From JAEDHM01 sp964368645 (GTDB taxonomy: Bacteria > Bacillota > Clostridia > Christensenellales > CAG-1252): a stretch of DNA of 64,000 nucleotides. Position 1 is the first letter of the stretch, and each line of letters opens with the position of its first letter. The DNA lies in contig CAYJBY010000011.1 of NCBI GenBank assembly GCA_964368645.1, forward strand, positions 42,402-106,401, read 5' to 3'. The translations under genes were made by a program, and so were the position numbers. A model generated the notes under the pieces. The model had not been told where the DNA came from. It ran no database searches and worked only from the letters and a program-made list of their open reading frames with translations. Of the stretch, positions 16,702 through 25,336 are shown in pieces.

Positions 16702-18088
16702 ACTTATAACCAACGCAGCGGAGGGACTCCGCAACGAGCTATCGGACGTAATAAGGGCTTTTGAGCCTTACGTAATTTTAGACGATGAGGCACAGCAATC
16801 CGTTACCGTCGATTTTTCCGCTGATTCGGAACCTGTAATCAGTATTTTTTCGGATTTTGCATCGCAGATAATCGATACCGCAGAGTTGACCTCCGACTCC
16901 GATTCCGTTAGAAAGCGCAATACAAAACGCCGTGCGAAAAGAGCGTTGTATTTCTATCTTTCCGATTTTCTTAAGGTAAGTCTTCCTTACGGCAGTTTAA
17001 CTGGTATCAGACCGACCAAAATTTATTACGAACTGCTTGAGGAAAAGGTAGAGCCTTTTTCCGTACTTACGAATTATTTCGGAGTATCCGAGAGAAAAGC
17101 TCGTCTTGTCGGCAACGTGGTGGCAACACAGCAGGGTATTTACAATACGGAAAAGGACAGATATAATACCTTTGTTAATATCCCTTTTTGCCCTACAAGA
17201 TGCAGTTACTGTTCCTTTATTTCCGACGTGGTTGACCGGGTTAAGGGTAAGCTAGGCGGTTACGTTAACGCTTTGGTTCGGGATATTGAAGCGGAAAAAC
17301 AGATTATGCCGATAGGCAAACGCCGCTCGATTTACGTAGGAGGCGGCACGCCGACTTCTATTCCCGTTTATTTGCTAGACAGAATACTTACGGCTTTGGA
17401 CGCAAAGGGCGAGGAGTTTACGGTTGAGGCAGGCAGACCGGATACCATAACTCCCGAAATTCTGGATTTACTTAAGGCAAAGGGGGTTACTCGCATTTCC
17501 GTTAATCCTCAGAGTTTTAACGATAAAACTCTACCGCTTATCGGAAGAAAGGGCAGTGCCAATGAGGTTGTCGCCGCTTATAAGCAGGCCTTGTTACGCG
17601 GCTTCGACGTGAATATGGACTTAATTTCCTCCTTACCGGGGGAGAGCGAGGCTGATTTTAGATATTCTGTCGATAGAGCGATAGACTTGTCGCCGGACAA
17701 TATAACCGTTCACAGTTTGTCCATTAAACGCGGCTCAAAGCTTTGTCTTGATGGCTACTCGACTGACGACGTGGAAAAGGCGGTTGCAATGAACGATTAC
17801 GCCGCATCGGCTTTGGAAAAAGCAGGCTATTCTCCTTATTATATGTACCGTCAGAAAAACACTGTGGGGAGATTGGAAAACGTGGGCTACACCAAACCGT
17901 CGAAGGCTTGCGTGTACAACGTGGATATAATGGAAGAAACACACAGCGTTTACGCGTCGGGCGCAGGTGCGATAAGTAAAAGGGTAAGCGGTAATTTGAT
18001 TACGCGTTTAGCCGAGGCAAAGGATATATTCGTGTACCCTGAAAGAGTGGACGAATACTTGGAAAAGAAGAAGGATTTTTTCGCTTAA
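16691..18088 (+). CDS. hemZ: Radical SAM coproporphyrinogen dehydrogenase-like protein HemZ
   Basis: The 465-residue protein has a long N-terminal region without cysteines, then the radical SAM cluster motif FCPTRCSYCSF (CxxxCxxC) near residue 167, GGGTPTS, and the HemN-like segments ISVNPQSFNDKTL and NMDLISSLPGE. HemZ proteins are oxygen-independent relatives of HemN; the true substrate in Clostridia lacking haem synthesis is uncertain. It is the last gene of the recJ-dtd-MBL-hemZ run. Confidence 0.9.
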   Translation: MNIKLITNAAEGLRNELSDVIRAFEPYVILDDEAQQSVTVDFSADSEPVISIFSDFASQIIDTAELTSDSDSVRKRNTKRRAKRALYFYLSDFLKVSLPYGSLTGIRPTKIYYELLEEKVEPFSVLTNYFGVSERKARLVGNVVATQQGIYNTEKDRYNTFVNIPFCPTRCSYCSFISDVVDRVKGKLGGYVNALVRDIEAEKQIMPIGKRRSIYVGGGTPTSIPVYLLDRILTALDAKGEEFTVEAGRPDTITPEILDLLKAKGVTRISVNPQSFNDKTLPLIGRKGSANEVVAAYKQALLRGFDVNMDLISSLPGESEADFRYSVDRAIDLSPDNITVHSLSIKRGSKLCLDGYSTDDVEKAVAMNDYAASALEKAGYSPYYMYRQKNTVGRLENVGYTKPSKACVYNVDIMEETHSVYASGAGAISKRVSGNLITRLAEAKDIFVYPERVDEYLEKKKDFFA

Positions 18089-18133
18089 TTGCACATAAAA
18101 AACGTAATTCGGAGCGAAATATAATAAAAAGCC

Positions 18134-18162
18134 TTTACTTTGTCAAAAATATTTGTTAATAT
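18134..18162 (+). promoter_or_regulatory. Promoter of rpsO
   Basis: TTTACT (18134-18139) and TAATAT (18157-18162) are 17 bases apart. The resulting leader of about 75 bases before rpsO contains the AGGAGG box at its end; S15 is known to control its own mRNA in several bacteria, but I see no decisive structure here. Confidence 0.55.
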
Positions 18163-18245
18163 ATCAATATACCTGTTTCTCGGTTTGGCAAATGCTCAAT
18201 GCCTTACTTGGCAATAGGCGAATTTATTTTCCAGGAGGCATCAAA

Positions 18246-18500
18246 ATGGATAAGAGCGAAATCATCAAAACTTACGCAAGATCAGAAGGCGACACGGGTT
18301 CTCCCGAAGTTCAAATTGCACTGATAACAGAGAGAATTAAGGTTCTCAACGAACACTTGGCTTCTCACAAGAACGACAATCACGGCAGAAGAGGTCTGTT
18401 AAAGATGGTCGGCGCCAGAAGGAATCTTCTAGCTTATCTTAAGGACAAGGATATCGAGCGTTACAGAGCGATAGTAGCCAAATTAGGTCTGAGAAAGTAA
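18246..18500 (+). CDS. rpsO: Small ribosomal subunit protein S15
   Basis: The 84-residue protein matches S15: MDKSEIIKTYARSEGDTGS, PEVQIALITERI, and the rRNA-contacting HKNDNHGRRGLLKMV. It binds 16S rRNA early in 30S assembly. The ATG at 18246 follows AGGAGG; the frame is open for 31 more codons upstream, but these lie in the leader. The neighbourhood rpsO-pnp is conserved in most bacteria. Confidence 0.97.
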   Translation: MDKSEIIKTYARSEGDTGSPEVQIALITERIKVLNEHLASHKNDNHGRRGLLKMVGARRNLLAYLKDKDIERYRAIVAKLGLRK

Positions 18501-18503
18501 TTG

Positions 18504-18531
18504 AAATGGGGCGTTTTTCAACGCCCTATTT
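18504..18531 (+). terminator. Hairpin between rpsO and pnp
   Basis: A 12 bp stem (18504-18515 with 18520-18531, one G-U pair) with a TTTC loop overlaps the end of the short gap after rpsO. The T tract is weak, so partial readthrough into pnp is likely, as in other rpsO-pnp pairs. Confidence 0.7.
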
Positions 18532-18592
18532 TACGTATTATGCAAAATTTTGTCCGCTGTTTAGAGAAAAACAGATGGACTTGGAGGTTTAT

Positions 18593-20695
18593 ATGGAAAG
18601 AAAGATTTACAAAACTACAATCGGCGGCAGAGAAGTAACCGTAGAAGTCGGTGCTTACTGCGAGCAGGCTAACGGCTCCTGTCTTATCCGTTGCGGAGAC
18701 ACCGTTGTGCAGACCAACGTCACAATGTCCGACGCTCCCAGACCGGGAATGGATTTCTTCCCCCTCGGCGTTGACTTTGAAGAGAAGATGTATTCCGTCG
18801 GCAAAATCCCCGGCGGTTTCAAGAAGAGAGAGGGACGTCCCAGCGATAAGGCCATTCTGGTTTCCAGACTTATCGACCGTCCTATCAGACCGTTGTTCCC
18901 CAAGGGCTTATACAACGACGTTGCGGTAGTAGCTACCGCTTTGTCCGTTGATACCAACATTCCTCCCGAGGTTTACGGTATGCTGGGCAGCTCCATTTCG
19001 CTGTCTATCTCCGATATACCTTTCGCAGGACCTACCGGTTCCGTAGTAGTAGGTTACGTTGACGGCAAGTATGTCATCAACCCCGACGCGGAGCAGAGAG
19101 AGCGCAGCAAGCTCAGCTTGAACCTTGCAGGCACCAAGGACGCCATTATGATGGTTGAAGCCGGTGCTAACGAGATTTCCGAAGAAGAGATGCTGGGCGC
19201 AATTCTTTTCGGTCACGAAGAGATTAAGAAAATCGTCGCTTTTATCGAAGAAATCAAGGCTGACTGCGGCAAGGAAAAGACCACCGACGTGGAGTTCTAC
19301 ACCGTTCCCGAAGAGATCGCAACCGCTGTGAGAGCTTATGCTTCCGACAAGCTGGACTATTGCTTCTCCACCTTTGACCGTCAGGAAAGACAGAAGAGAG
19401 AGAAAGCGGCAGAGAAGGAGATTCAGGCTCACTTTGCAGAGATTTTCCCCGACAAGGCAAGAGAGATTGGCGACACCCTTTACGCTATGAAGAAGGAAAA
19501 GGTTCGCCGCAGAATAATCGACGAGGGTATCAGACCTGACGGCAGAAAGGTCACCGAAATTCGTCCTATATGGTGCGAAGTAGGTATTCTTCCCAGAGTA
19601 CACGGTTCGGGCGTTTTCACCCGTGGTCAGACTCAGGCTATGACTACCGCAACCTTAGGCACTATCAGCGAGGTTCAAAAGCTTGAGGGCTTGGACGACG
19701 ACGTGTTTAAGAGATATATGCATCACTACAATATGCCTCCTTACAGCACCGGCGAAGCTAAGTCTTTAAGAAGCCCCGGCAGACGTGAAATCGGTCACGG
19801 CGCATTGGCAGAGAGAGCATTGGAACCCGTTCTTCCCAGCGAAGAGGATTTCCCCTATGCAATTAGAACCGTCAGCGAGATTTTATCCTCTAACGGTAGT
19901 ACCTCTCAGGCAAGTATTTGCGGCAGTACCTTAGCGTTGATGGACGCAGGCGTACCCATAAAGGCTCCCGTAGCAGGTATTGCAATGGGACTTATGAAGG
20001 ACGACAAGAGCGACAAAATTGTTGTTCTTTCCGATATTCAGGGTTTGGAAGATTTCTTCGGCGATATGGACTTCAAGGTAGCAGGAACAACCAAGGGTAT
20101 CACCGCTATTCAGATGGATATCAAGATTAAGGGTATCGACGAGGGTATTCTCCGTACCGCGTTGGCACAGGCAAGAGAGGGCAGATTGTTCATTTTGAAC
20201 AAGATGCTTGCAGTTCTTCCCGCTCCTCGTACCGAGCTTTCCAAGTTCGCTCCCAAGATCATCAGCTTCGATATTAATCCCGACAAGATTCGTGAGGTTA
20301 TCGGCAGCGGCGGCAAGGTAATCAACAAGATTATCGAGGATACCGGCGTTAAGATAGATATCAGCGATGACGGTAAGGTCTTCATTGCCAGCCCCGATGG
20401 CGAAAGCGCGGATAAGGCTAAGAAGATTATTATATCTATCGTCAGAGATCCCGAAGTTGGCGACGAGTACGAAGGCGTTATCGCTCGTATAATTCCTATC
20501 GGCGCATTCCTTGAGATTGCTCCTAACAAGGACGGTATGATTCATATTTCCAAGCTCAAGAAAGAGAGAGTCGAGAAGGTTGAGGACGTCGTTAATATAG
20601 GTGACAAGGTTAAGGTTAAGGTCATCAAGATTGACGAGAAGGGCAGAATCGATCTCCGCTTACTTGACGTTATCGAAAAGGTAGAGAACAAGTAA
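18593..20695 (+). CDS. pnp: Polyribonucleotide nucleotidyltransferase (PNPase)
   Basis: The 700-residue enzyme degrades RNA 3' to 5' with phosphate and can add tails. It has two RNase PH domains separated by a helical domain (the second includes RRIIDEGIRPDGRKVTEIRPI and GHGALAERAL), then a KH domain (VIGSGGKVINKI) and a C-terminal S1 domain (GDEYEGVIARIIPIGAFLEI). The ATG at 18593 follows GGAGG by five bases; the frame is open upstream to 18506 without homology. Confidence 0.96.
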   Translation: MERKIYKTTIGGREVTVEVGAYCEQANGSCLIRCGDTVVQTNVTMSDAPRPGMDFFPLGVDFEEKMYSVGKIPGGFKKREGRPSDKAILVSRLIDRPIRPLFPKGLYNDVAVVATALSVDTNIPPEVYGMLGSSISLSISDIPFAGPTGSVVVGYVDGKYVINPDAEQRERSKLSLNLAGTKDAIMMVEAGANEISEEEMLGAILFGHEEIKKIVAFIEEIKADCGKEKTTDVEFYTVPEEIATAVRAYASDKLDYCFSTFDRQERQKREKAAEKEIQAHFAEIFPDKAREIGDTLYAMKKEKVRRRIIDEGIRPDGRKVTEIRPIWCEVGILPRVHGSGVFTRGQTQAMTTATLGTISEVQKLEGLDDDVFKRYMHHYNMPPYSTGEAKSLRSPGRREIGHGALAERALEPVLPSEEDFPYAIRTVSEILSSNGSTSQASICGSTLALMDAGVPIKAPVAGIAMGLMKDDKSDKIVVLSDIQGLEDFFGDMDFKVAGTTKGITAIQMDIKIKGIDEGILRTALAQAREGRLFILNKMLAVLPAPRTELSKFAPKIISFDINPDKIREVIGSGGKVINKIIEDTGVKIDISDDGKVFIASPDGESADKAKKIIISIVRDPEVGDEYEGVIARIIPIGAFLEIAPNKDGMIHISKLKKERVEKVEDVVNIGDKVKVKVIKIDEKGRIDLRLLDVIEKVENK

Positions 20696-20714
20696 TTCTC
20701 TTATAACAGAATAC

Positions 20715-20753
20715 AAAAAACGTCTTTTTGCAACACAAAAAGACGTTTTTTTA
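20715..20753 (+). terminator. Intrinsic terminator after pnp
   Basis: A perfect 16 bp stem (20715-20730 with 20736-20751) with a CAACA loop ends in a T run. Its A-rich 5' side makes it usable in both directions. Confidence 0.88.
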
Positions 20754-20791
20754 TATCCTTCAAATGTTACTATGACTTAAGGGAGGCGGCT

Positions 20792-21100
20792 ATGGATATA
20801 AGTGCGAAAAAATACGGCGGAACGGTTACCGCCTATATAACCGGAGACGTGGACGAACACTCCGCGCAAAAATTAAGAACTTTTTTGGATAATATCATTG
20901 ACAGCGAGAGCTTTGCCAAGCTGATTATTGATTTCGGAAACGTGGATTTTTTGGATAGTACGGGCTTAGGTATGCTTATCGGCAGATATAAGCGGCTGAG
21001 GGAAAAGGGCATACCGCTTTTTGTTGATGGAGTAAACTCTCAAATTGACAAGGTTTTCAGAATAAGCGGTATCTATCAGATTGTAGGAAAAGCGAGGTGA
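20792..21100 (+). CDS. spoIIAA: Anti-sigma F factor antagonist SpoIIAA
   Basis: The 102-residue STAS-domain protein contains DFLDSTGLGMLIGRY, in which the serine after Asp is the known phosphorylation site. Unphosphorylated SpoIIAA binds SpoIIAB and frees sigma F in the forespore. It starts after GGGAGG and is followed by spoIIAB and sigF in the canonical order, a direct sign of a spore former. The promoter would be expected to be sigma H dependent, but I could not identify one with confidence. Confidence 0.96.
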   Translation: MDISAKKYGGTVTAYITGDVDEHSAQKLRTFLDNIIDSESFAKLIIDFGNVDFLDSTGLGMLIGRYKRLREKGIPLFVDGVNSQIDKVFRISGIYQIVGKAR

Positions 21101-21102
21101 AT

Positions 21103-21540
21103 ATGAAATTAAGCAACTATTGTAGAATAGCCTTTTCGGGTATAACGGAAAATGAAAAATTTGCGCGGAGCGCAGTCGCGGCTTTTTGCGCAACGCTTAA
21201 TCCCTCGCTGGAGGATATTAACGATATTAAAACGGCGGTTAGCGAAGCTATAACCAACAGCATAGTACACGGTTATATGGGGCGAGTCGGAGAAATAAGT
21301 ATCGAAATATCCGTGTTTGAGGAATACGTGGAAATTAAAATAATCGATTTCGGGTGCGGTTTTGCCAACGTGGAACAGGCAATGCAGCCATTCTACACCA
21401 CAAGACCGGAGGACGAGCGCAGCGGAATGGGCTTTACTCTGATGCAGGCGTTTATGGACAGTTTGGAGGTGAACAGTAAAATCGGCGTGGGAACCACCGT
21501 CATAATGACGAAGAAGTTCGACCGAGCCGTGGTATGCTAA
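21103..21540 (+). CDS. spoIIAB: Anti-sigma F factor / SpoIIAA kinase SpoIIAB
   Basis: The 145-residue GHKL-family protein has the N box EAITNSIVHGY, the ATP-lid region DFGCGF and the G2 box GMGFTLMQAF. It binds sigma F and phosphorylates SpoIIAA. I choose ATG 21103, five bases after GAGG; GTG 21097, which overlaps the spoIIAA stop codon, is possible. The 3' end overlaps sigF by seven bases. Confidence 0.95.
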   Translation: MKLSNYCRIAFSGITENEKFARSAVAAFCATLNPSLEDINDIKTAVSEAITNSIVHGYMGRVGEISIEISVFEEYVEIKIIDFGCGFANVEQAMQPFYTTRPEDERSGMGFTLMQAFMDSLEVNSKIGVGTTVIMTKKFDRAVVC

Positions 21541-22247
21541 GCCACGAGGAAACACTAAAGCTAATTGCCAGTGCGCAGGAGGGAGATAAAAGCGCGGCGG
21601 ACAAGCTATACAGCGAGAATTTGCCGTTAATAAAAAGCTTAATAAAGCGTTATCGCAATACGTCACTGGAGTTTGACGACCTTATTCAGTTAGGCTCCTT
21701 GGGTTTGTACAAGGCGATAATGAATTTTAAGTGTGAGTTTAACGTGCGTTTTTCCACCTATGCGGTACCGATGATAATAGGAGAGATTAAAAGGCATATC
21801 CGCGACGACGGGCCGATAAAGGTTAGCCGTCATACAAAATCACAGGCGATTTTAATACAGCGATATATAGAAAGTTTTAAGCACGATAACGACCGAGAAC
21901 CCACTGTTGACGAGATAGCAAAAGAGTTTAAGCTGGACAATTACGACGTGGTTTTTGCCTTAGACAGTATAAAAATGCCCGTATCGCTTTACGAGCAGTA
22001 TGACGATGACGGCACTTATCTGATAGACAGCATAAAAACAGAGGATAAAACAGAGGAACTTATAGACAGAATAATGCTGAAAGACATCATAAAAGCATTA
22101 TCCGAAAGGGATAGAAAGATTATACTTTTAAGATATTACCGCGACAAAACTCAAAGCGAGGTAGCGCAGATACTTGGAGTATCGCAGGTTCAGGTGTCAA
22201 GACTGGAAAACAGAATCTTAGACGACATCAAAAAGAAAATGTCATAA
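21534..22247 (+). CDS. sigF: RNA polymerase forespore sigma factor F
   Basis: The 237-residue sigma-70 family protein has region 2 (FDDLIQLGSLGLYKAI, FSTYAVPMIIGEIKRHIRDD), region 3 and a region 4 helix-turn-helix (SQVQVSRLENRIL). With spoIIAA and spoIIAB upstream it is sigma F, the first forespore-specific sigma factor. The start codon lies within the end of spoIIAB, so synthesis is coupled to that of its inhibitor. Confidence 0.96.
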   Translation: MLSHEETLKLIASAQEGDKSAADKLYSENLPLIKSLIKRYRNTSLEFDDLIQLGSLGLYKAIMNFKCEFNVRFSTYAVPMIIGEIKRHIRDDGPIKVSRHTKSQAILIQRYIESFKHDNDREPTVDEIAKEFKLDNYDVVFALDSIKMPVSLYEQYDDDGTYLIDSIKTEDKTEELIDRIMLKDIIKALSERDRKIILLRYYRDKTQSEVAQILGVSQVQVSRLENRILDDIKKKMS

Positions 22248-22294
22248 GCCGTATATTAACCGTTATTAGGTCAAAAATCAAGTCAGGAGGAAGT

Positions 22295-22438
22295 ATGCCT
22301 GACTTTTTATTTGGTGTAAATCTAGAGGATAAAGAAATTTTTAATAAGCCGATAACGGTAAAGGAGGAGCGGAATGACAAACAAAGAGGATTACAGCAAT
22401 TTGGTCAAGGAAAGGACGCCGAAGTCAAAGGAGATTAA
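22295..22438 (+). CDS. Possible small protein (47 aa) before spoVAC
   Basis: An ATG at 22295 lies four bases after a perfect AGGAGG (22285-22290) and opens a 47-codon frame starting MPDFLFGVNLEDKEIF. It runs 65 bases into spoVAC in another frame and ends at TAA 22438. The spoVAC ribosome binding site AAGGAGGAG lies inside it. I know no family for it. It could be a real small sporulation protein or a leader whose translation affects spoVAC start; it may also be chance. Confidence 0.4.
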   Translation: MPDFLFGVNLEDKEIFNKPITVKEERNDKQRGLQQFGQGKDAEVKGD

Positions 22439-22823
22439 GACAATTGTCTTCGCTTTTTTGGTAGGCGGAACTATTTGTTGTATCGGACAGGGTATCAGCG
22501 ATTTAATATCCTTACTTTGGATTAAAAATATAGGAGAAAAGTCACTTGCGGCTTTGACCTCGGGATTTATGATAATTCTGGGCGCACTGCTTACGGGAAT
22601 AGGAATCTATGACAAAATCGGAAAGTTCGCAGGGGCAGGCTCAATAGTACCCATCACGGGTTTTGCCAATTCTGTGGTTTCCCCTGCAATGGAGTTTAAC
22701 CGCGAGGGCGTTGTATTCGGAATAATGAGCAAAATGTTCGTAATTGCAGGTCCTATAATCGTCAGCGGAATCGTTGCGGCAATAGGGGTAGGAATTATTT
22801 ATTGGGTGGTGTCCTTGATATGA
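22374..22823 (+). CDS. spoVAC: Stage V sporulation protein AC
   Basis: The 149-residue membrane protein has about four helices, with the conserved GGTICCIGQGISD and GAGSIVPITGFANSVVSPAMEF segments of SpoVAC. In Bacillus it forms a membrane channel for dipicolinic acid and is mechanosensitive. It starts after AAGGAGGAG and overlaps spoVAD by four bases. The reduced spoVAC-D-E set without AA, AB or AF is usual in Clostridia. Confidence 0.94.
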   Translation: MTNKEDYSNLVKERTPKSKEIKTIVFAFLVGGTICCIGQGISDLISLLWIKNIGEKSLAALTSGFMIILGALLTGIGIYDKIGKFAGAGSIVPITGFANSVVSPAMEFNREGVVFGIMSKMFVIAGPIIVSGIVAAIGVGIIYWVVSLI

Positions 22824-23818
22824 ACGGGGGAAAGCAAACAATCGTATTCGACAGACCGCCGATTATTGTCGGTCATTACGGTATGGCAGGTCCGAAGGAA
22901 GCAGAGGGCCCGTTATCCGAATACTTTGACGAAACCTTTAAGGACGATACTCTTGGCGAAAAGAGCTACGAAAGGGCAGAGTGTAAAATGCACCTTAGAA
23001 CCATAGAGGAAGCCATTAAAAGTGCAAAACTAACCGAAAACGACATTGACGTAATGCTTTCGGGCGATTTGCTTAACCAAATTATTTCCTCCTCGTTCTC
23101 CGCGCGTGAGTTGGATATTCCCTTTATCGGATTATATAACGCCTGTAGTACCTTCGGCTCTGCGCTTGCAATTGGGGCGATTCTAACGTCGGGAGGTTAC
23201 GTTAGGCACGTGTGCTGTTCCACAAGCAGTCATTTTTCCACCGCGGAAAGGCAGTATCGTTACCCCTTGGAGTTGGGAACGCAGATGACACCCAGTGCGC
23301 AGTGGACGGTAACGGGCAGCGGCTGTACGGTGTTGTCCTCCGAAGGAGAGGGAATCAAGGTGACGTCGGCAACCTTTGGAAAGGTAATAGATTACGGTAT
23401 AAAAGATGCCAACAATATGGGAGCGGCGATGGCTCCTGCGGCGGCATATACGCTATGCGCCCATCTTAGGGATACCGAGAGAAATGTCGAATACTACGAC
23501 AAAATCATCACCGGTGACTTGGGAATTTTGGGCTGTGACTTGTTCGATGAGTTAATGAAATCGGACGGCTATGACGTGAAAGACAGACACGAGGATTGCG
23601 GCAGAATGATGTTTGCTCCCGAGCAAAAAGTAAAGATGGGAGGAAGCGGTGCAGGTTGCAGTAGTTTAGTATTCAATACGTTAATATTAGACAAGTTAGC
23701 AAAAGGAGAATGGAAGAAAATTTTGCTACTTCCCACGGGTGCGTTGCTGTCAAAGGTATCCTCGTTACAGGGCGAAAGTATCCCGGGGATTGCGCACGCG
23801 GTTTCAATTGAGGCTTAA
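22820..23818 (+). CDS. spoVAD: Stage V sporulation protein AD
   Basis: The 332-residue soluble protein has the thiolase-like fold of SpoVAD, with FDRPPIIVGHYGMAGPKE at the start, the central LYNACSTFGSALAIGA and the C-terminal GGSGAGCSS. It binds dipicolinic acid during its uptake into the forespore. I use ATG 22820, which shares ATGA with the spoVAC stop codon, rather than a TTG 18 bases upstream. Confidence 0.94.
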   Translation: MNGGKQTIVFDRPPIIVGHYGMAGPKEAEGPLSEYFDETFKDDTLGEKSYERAECKMHLRTIEEAIKSAKLTENDIDVMLSGDLLNQIISSSFSARELDIPFIGLYNACSTFGSALAIGAILTSGGYVRHVCCSTSSHFSTAERQYRYPLELGTQMTPSAQWTVTGSGCTVLSSEGEGIKVTSATFGKVIDYGIKDANNMGAAMAPAAAYTLCAHLRDTERNVEYYDKIITGDLGILGCDLFDELMKSDGYDVKDRHEDCGRMMFAPEQKVKMGGSGAGCSSLVFNTLILDKLAKGEWKKILLLPTGALLSKVSSLQGESIPGIAHAVSIEA

Positions 23819-23819
23819 T

Positions 23820-24188
23820 ATGGAGTATTTTATCAATTATCTAATAGTATTCGCAGTAGGCGGAGGAGTCTGCGTACTGGGACAAATATTAATAAACCTG
23901 ACGAAAATGACCTCGGCAAAAATACTTGTTTGCTTTTTGCTGGTCGGAGTTTTGCTCGAAGCAGTGGGCGTCTTCGACGCGGCTGAGGAAGTGGTGCAGG
24001 CAGGGCTTACGGTGCCGATTATTGGATTTGGAGCAACGCTAACCGCAGGGGCACTGGAAGGACTGGCGGAAAAAGGCTTGCTGGGAGTTTTTCTCGGCAG
24101 TGTTGAAGCAGGCGCGGCAGGCTTAGCGGCGGCAATATTCTTCGGTTTTCTGTGCGCCATTATTTTCCGCTCAAAAACGAAAACTTAA
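23820..24188 (+). CDS. spoVAE: Stage V sporulation protein AE (C-terminal type, SpoVAE/AEb)
   Basis: The 122-residue protein is largely hydrophobic, with three or four helices and the family segments GGGVCVLGQILINLTKMTSAKILV and VPIIGFGATLTAGALEG in part. It belongs to the dipicolinic acid transport complex with SpoVAC and SpoVAD. The ATG begins one base after the spoVAD stop codon. About 250 bases without a gene follow. Confidence 0.92.
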   Translation: MEYFINYLIVFAVGGGVCVLGQILINLTKMTSAKILVCFLLVGVLLEAVGVFDAAEEVVQAGLTVPIIGFGATLTAGALEGLAEKGLLGVFLGSVEAGAAGLAAAIFFGFLCAIIFRSKTKT

Positions 24189-24334
24189 GCGGAGCATTAG
24201 TAGAAGTAAAATGAAAAAAAATTGTTTCGGATATATCAAAATAATTGCAAGCACAGCAATACCTAAAATGGTAGAATTAATCTGTTTTCGGGCGGCTATG
24301 AGTATTAAAAAGTACAGACAAATTACGGGATAAT

Positions 24335-24370
24335 AAAAGTGTTATGATTACAGTGTAAAAAAACACTTTT
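24335..24370. other. Inverted repeat in the spoVAE-yunB gap
   Basis: AAAAGTGTT (24335-24343) and AACACTTTT (24362-24370) form a 9 bp stem with an 18-base loop in the otherwise unremarkable gap 24189-24438. The 3' arm ends in four T, so it may be a weak terminator for the spoVA operon. Confidence 0.4.
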
Positions 24371-24422
24371 AACTAACCGAAAAGCAACGCAAAAAAGCTA
24401 GACACTTTTTAGCGGAAATCCG

Positions 24423-24431
24423 CATATAAAT
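24423..24431 (+). promoter_or_regulatory. Possible sporulation-type -10 element before yunB
   Basis: CATATAAAT resembles the CATA-containing -10 elements used by mother-cell sigma factors. It ends seven bases before the yunB ATG, and there is no ribosome binding site between. No convincing -35 element was found, so this is weak. Confidence 0.25.
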
Positions 24432-24438
24432 ACTTAAG

Positions 24439-25101
24439 ATGAAGACGAAAAAGAATACAAAAAGCGTCGCAATTAAGGTCTTCGCGGCGTTTTCAGCGGC
24501 GGTAATAGTGCTTGTTACCGCTTTCGTCTATTTCCGCAGAAACGTCTATACTCACATAGAGACCTCGGCACGCGCCAGCGTATTGACGGCTATAAACGAC
24601 TGCGTTAATCTTGCCGCGGCTGATTTTTTGAAAGGATATAATTACGAGGATTTAGTTCACGTTACAAAAGGCGCGGATAACAAACCAATAATGATGCAAG
24701 CGGATTCAGTGCAGTTATCGGTTATTGCGAGAGCCATAGGCACGGCGTGTCAGGAAAAAATTAACACGAGTATGCCTGAAAATATTCAGTTTTATTCGGG
24801 TAGTTTCTTTGATAAGGTACTGTTTTCATCAAAGGGCGATTTCGTTGATATACCGCTTAGAGTAATAAGCAACGTATCCACAGATATACAAAACGTCTTT
24901 ATAGCAAGCGGCATTAACCAAACAAGGCACTCGATTTTCGTCGTTTTGAGGGTGGATTCGGACGTAGTTCAGCCATTAATAACCGAAACGCTGAAGTTTA
25001 AGACGGTTGTTCTGTTAGCGGAAACCATATTGATAGGAGAGGTGCCTGAGGTTTTCATCGATTCTTTAGACGGATTGCAATACTTGGATTTAATTCCGTA
25101 A
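24439..25101 (+). CDS. yunB: Sporulation protein YunB
   Basis: The 220-residue protein has one N-terminal membrane helix (about residues 13-30) and an extracytoplasmic domain. The family pattern is seen in IPLRVISNVSTDIQ, the highly conserved SGINQTRHSIFVVL and the C-terminal VVLLAETILIGEVPEVF. YunB is a mother-cell sporulation protein of unknown biochemical role in Bacillus. The ATG lacks any Shine-Dalgarno sequence, unlike neighbouring genes. The 235 bases after it hold no gene apart from the pheS promoter and leader. Confidence 0.88.
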   Translation: MKTKKNTKSVAIKVFAAFSAAVIVLVTAFVYFRRNVYTHIETSARASVLTAINDCVNLAAADFLKGYNYEDLVHVTKGADNKPIMMQADSVQLSVIARAIGTACQEKINTSMPENIQFYSGSFFDKVLFSSKGDFVDIPLRVISNVSTDIQNVFIASGINQTRHSIFVVLRVDSDVVQPLITETLKFKTVVLLAETILIGEVPEVFIDSLDGLQYLDLIP

Positions 25102-25249
25102 AATCCTATCACTTTTCCAAACAAACGACTAACATATTAACTATTTTGCGGAATACGTAGGGGAGTACTCTTTGAGAGCTTTAAGCGAGGATTTTGCAAT
25201 TAAATTTTCCGCTAAAATAGGTATCATTTATATTATAACTGCCATTTTC

Positions 25250-25303
25250 TTGACAAATTATCATTAATATGATAATTTACTATGTGAAACGCGTTTTCGC
25301 GTT
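25250..25303 (+). promoter_or_regulatory. pheST promoter and short leader hairpin
   Basis: TTGACA (25250-25255) is followed after 17 bases by TAATTT (25273-25278); GATAAT at 25271 with 15 bases is an alternative. A small stem AACGCG/CGCGTT (25288-25293 with 25298-25303) followed by ATCTTTTT lies in the leader and could be a weak attenuator. The leader is far too short for a T-box. Confidence 0.6.
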
Positions 25304-25336
25304 ATCTTTTTATGGGCATTAGCCTACGGAGTCGTT

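Noticed and set aside
25104..25336. T-box riboswitch before pheS
   Set aside because: No T-box core sequence or specifier stem is visible and the promoter lies too close to the gene.
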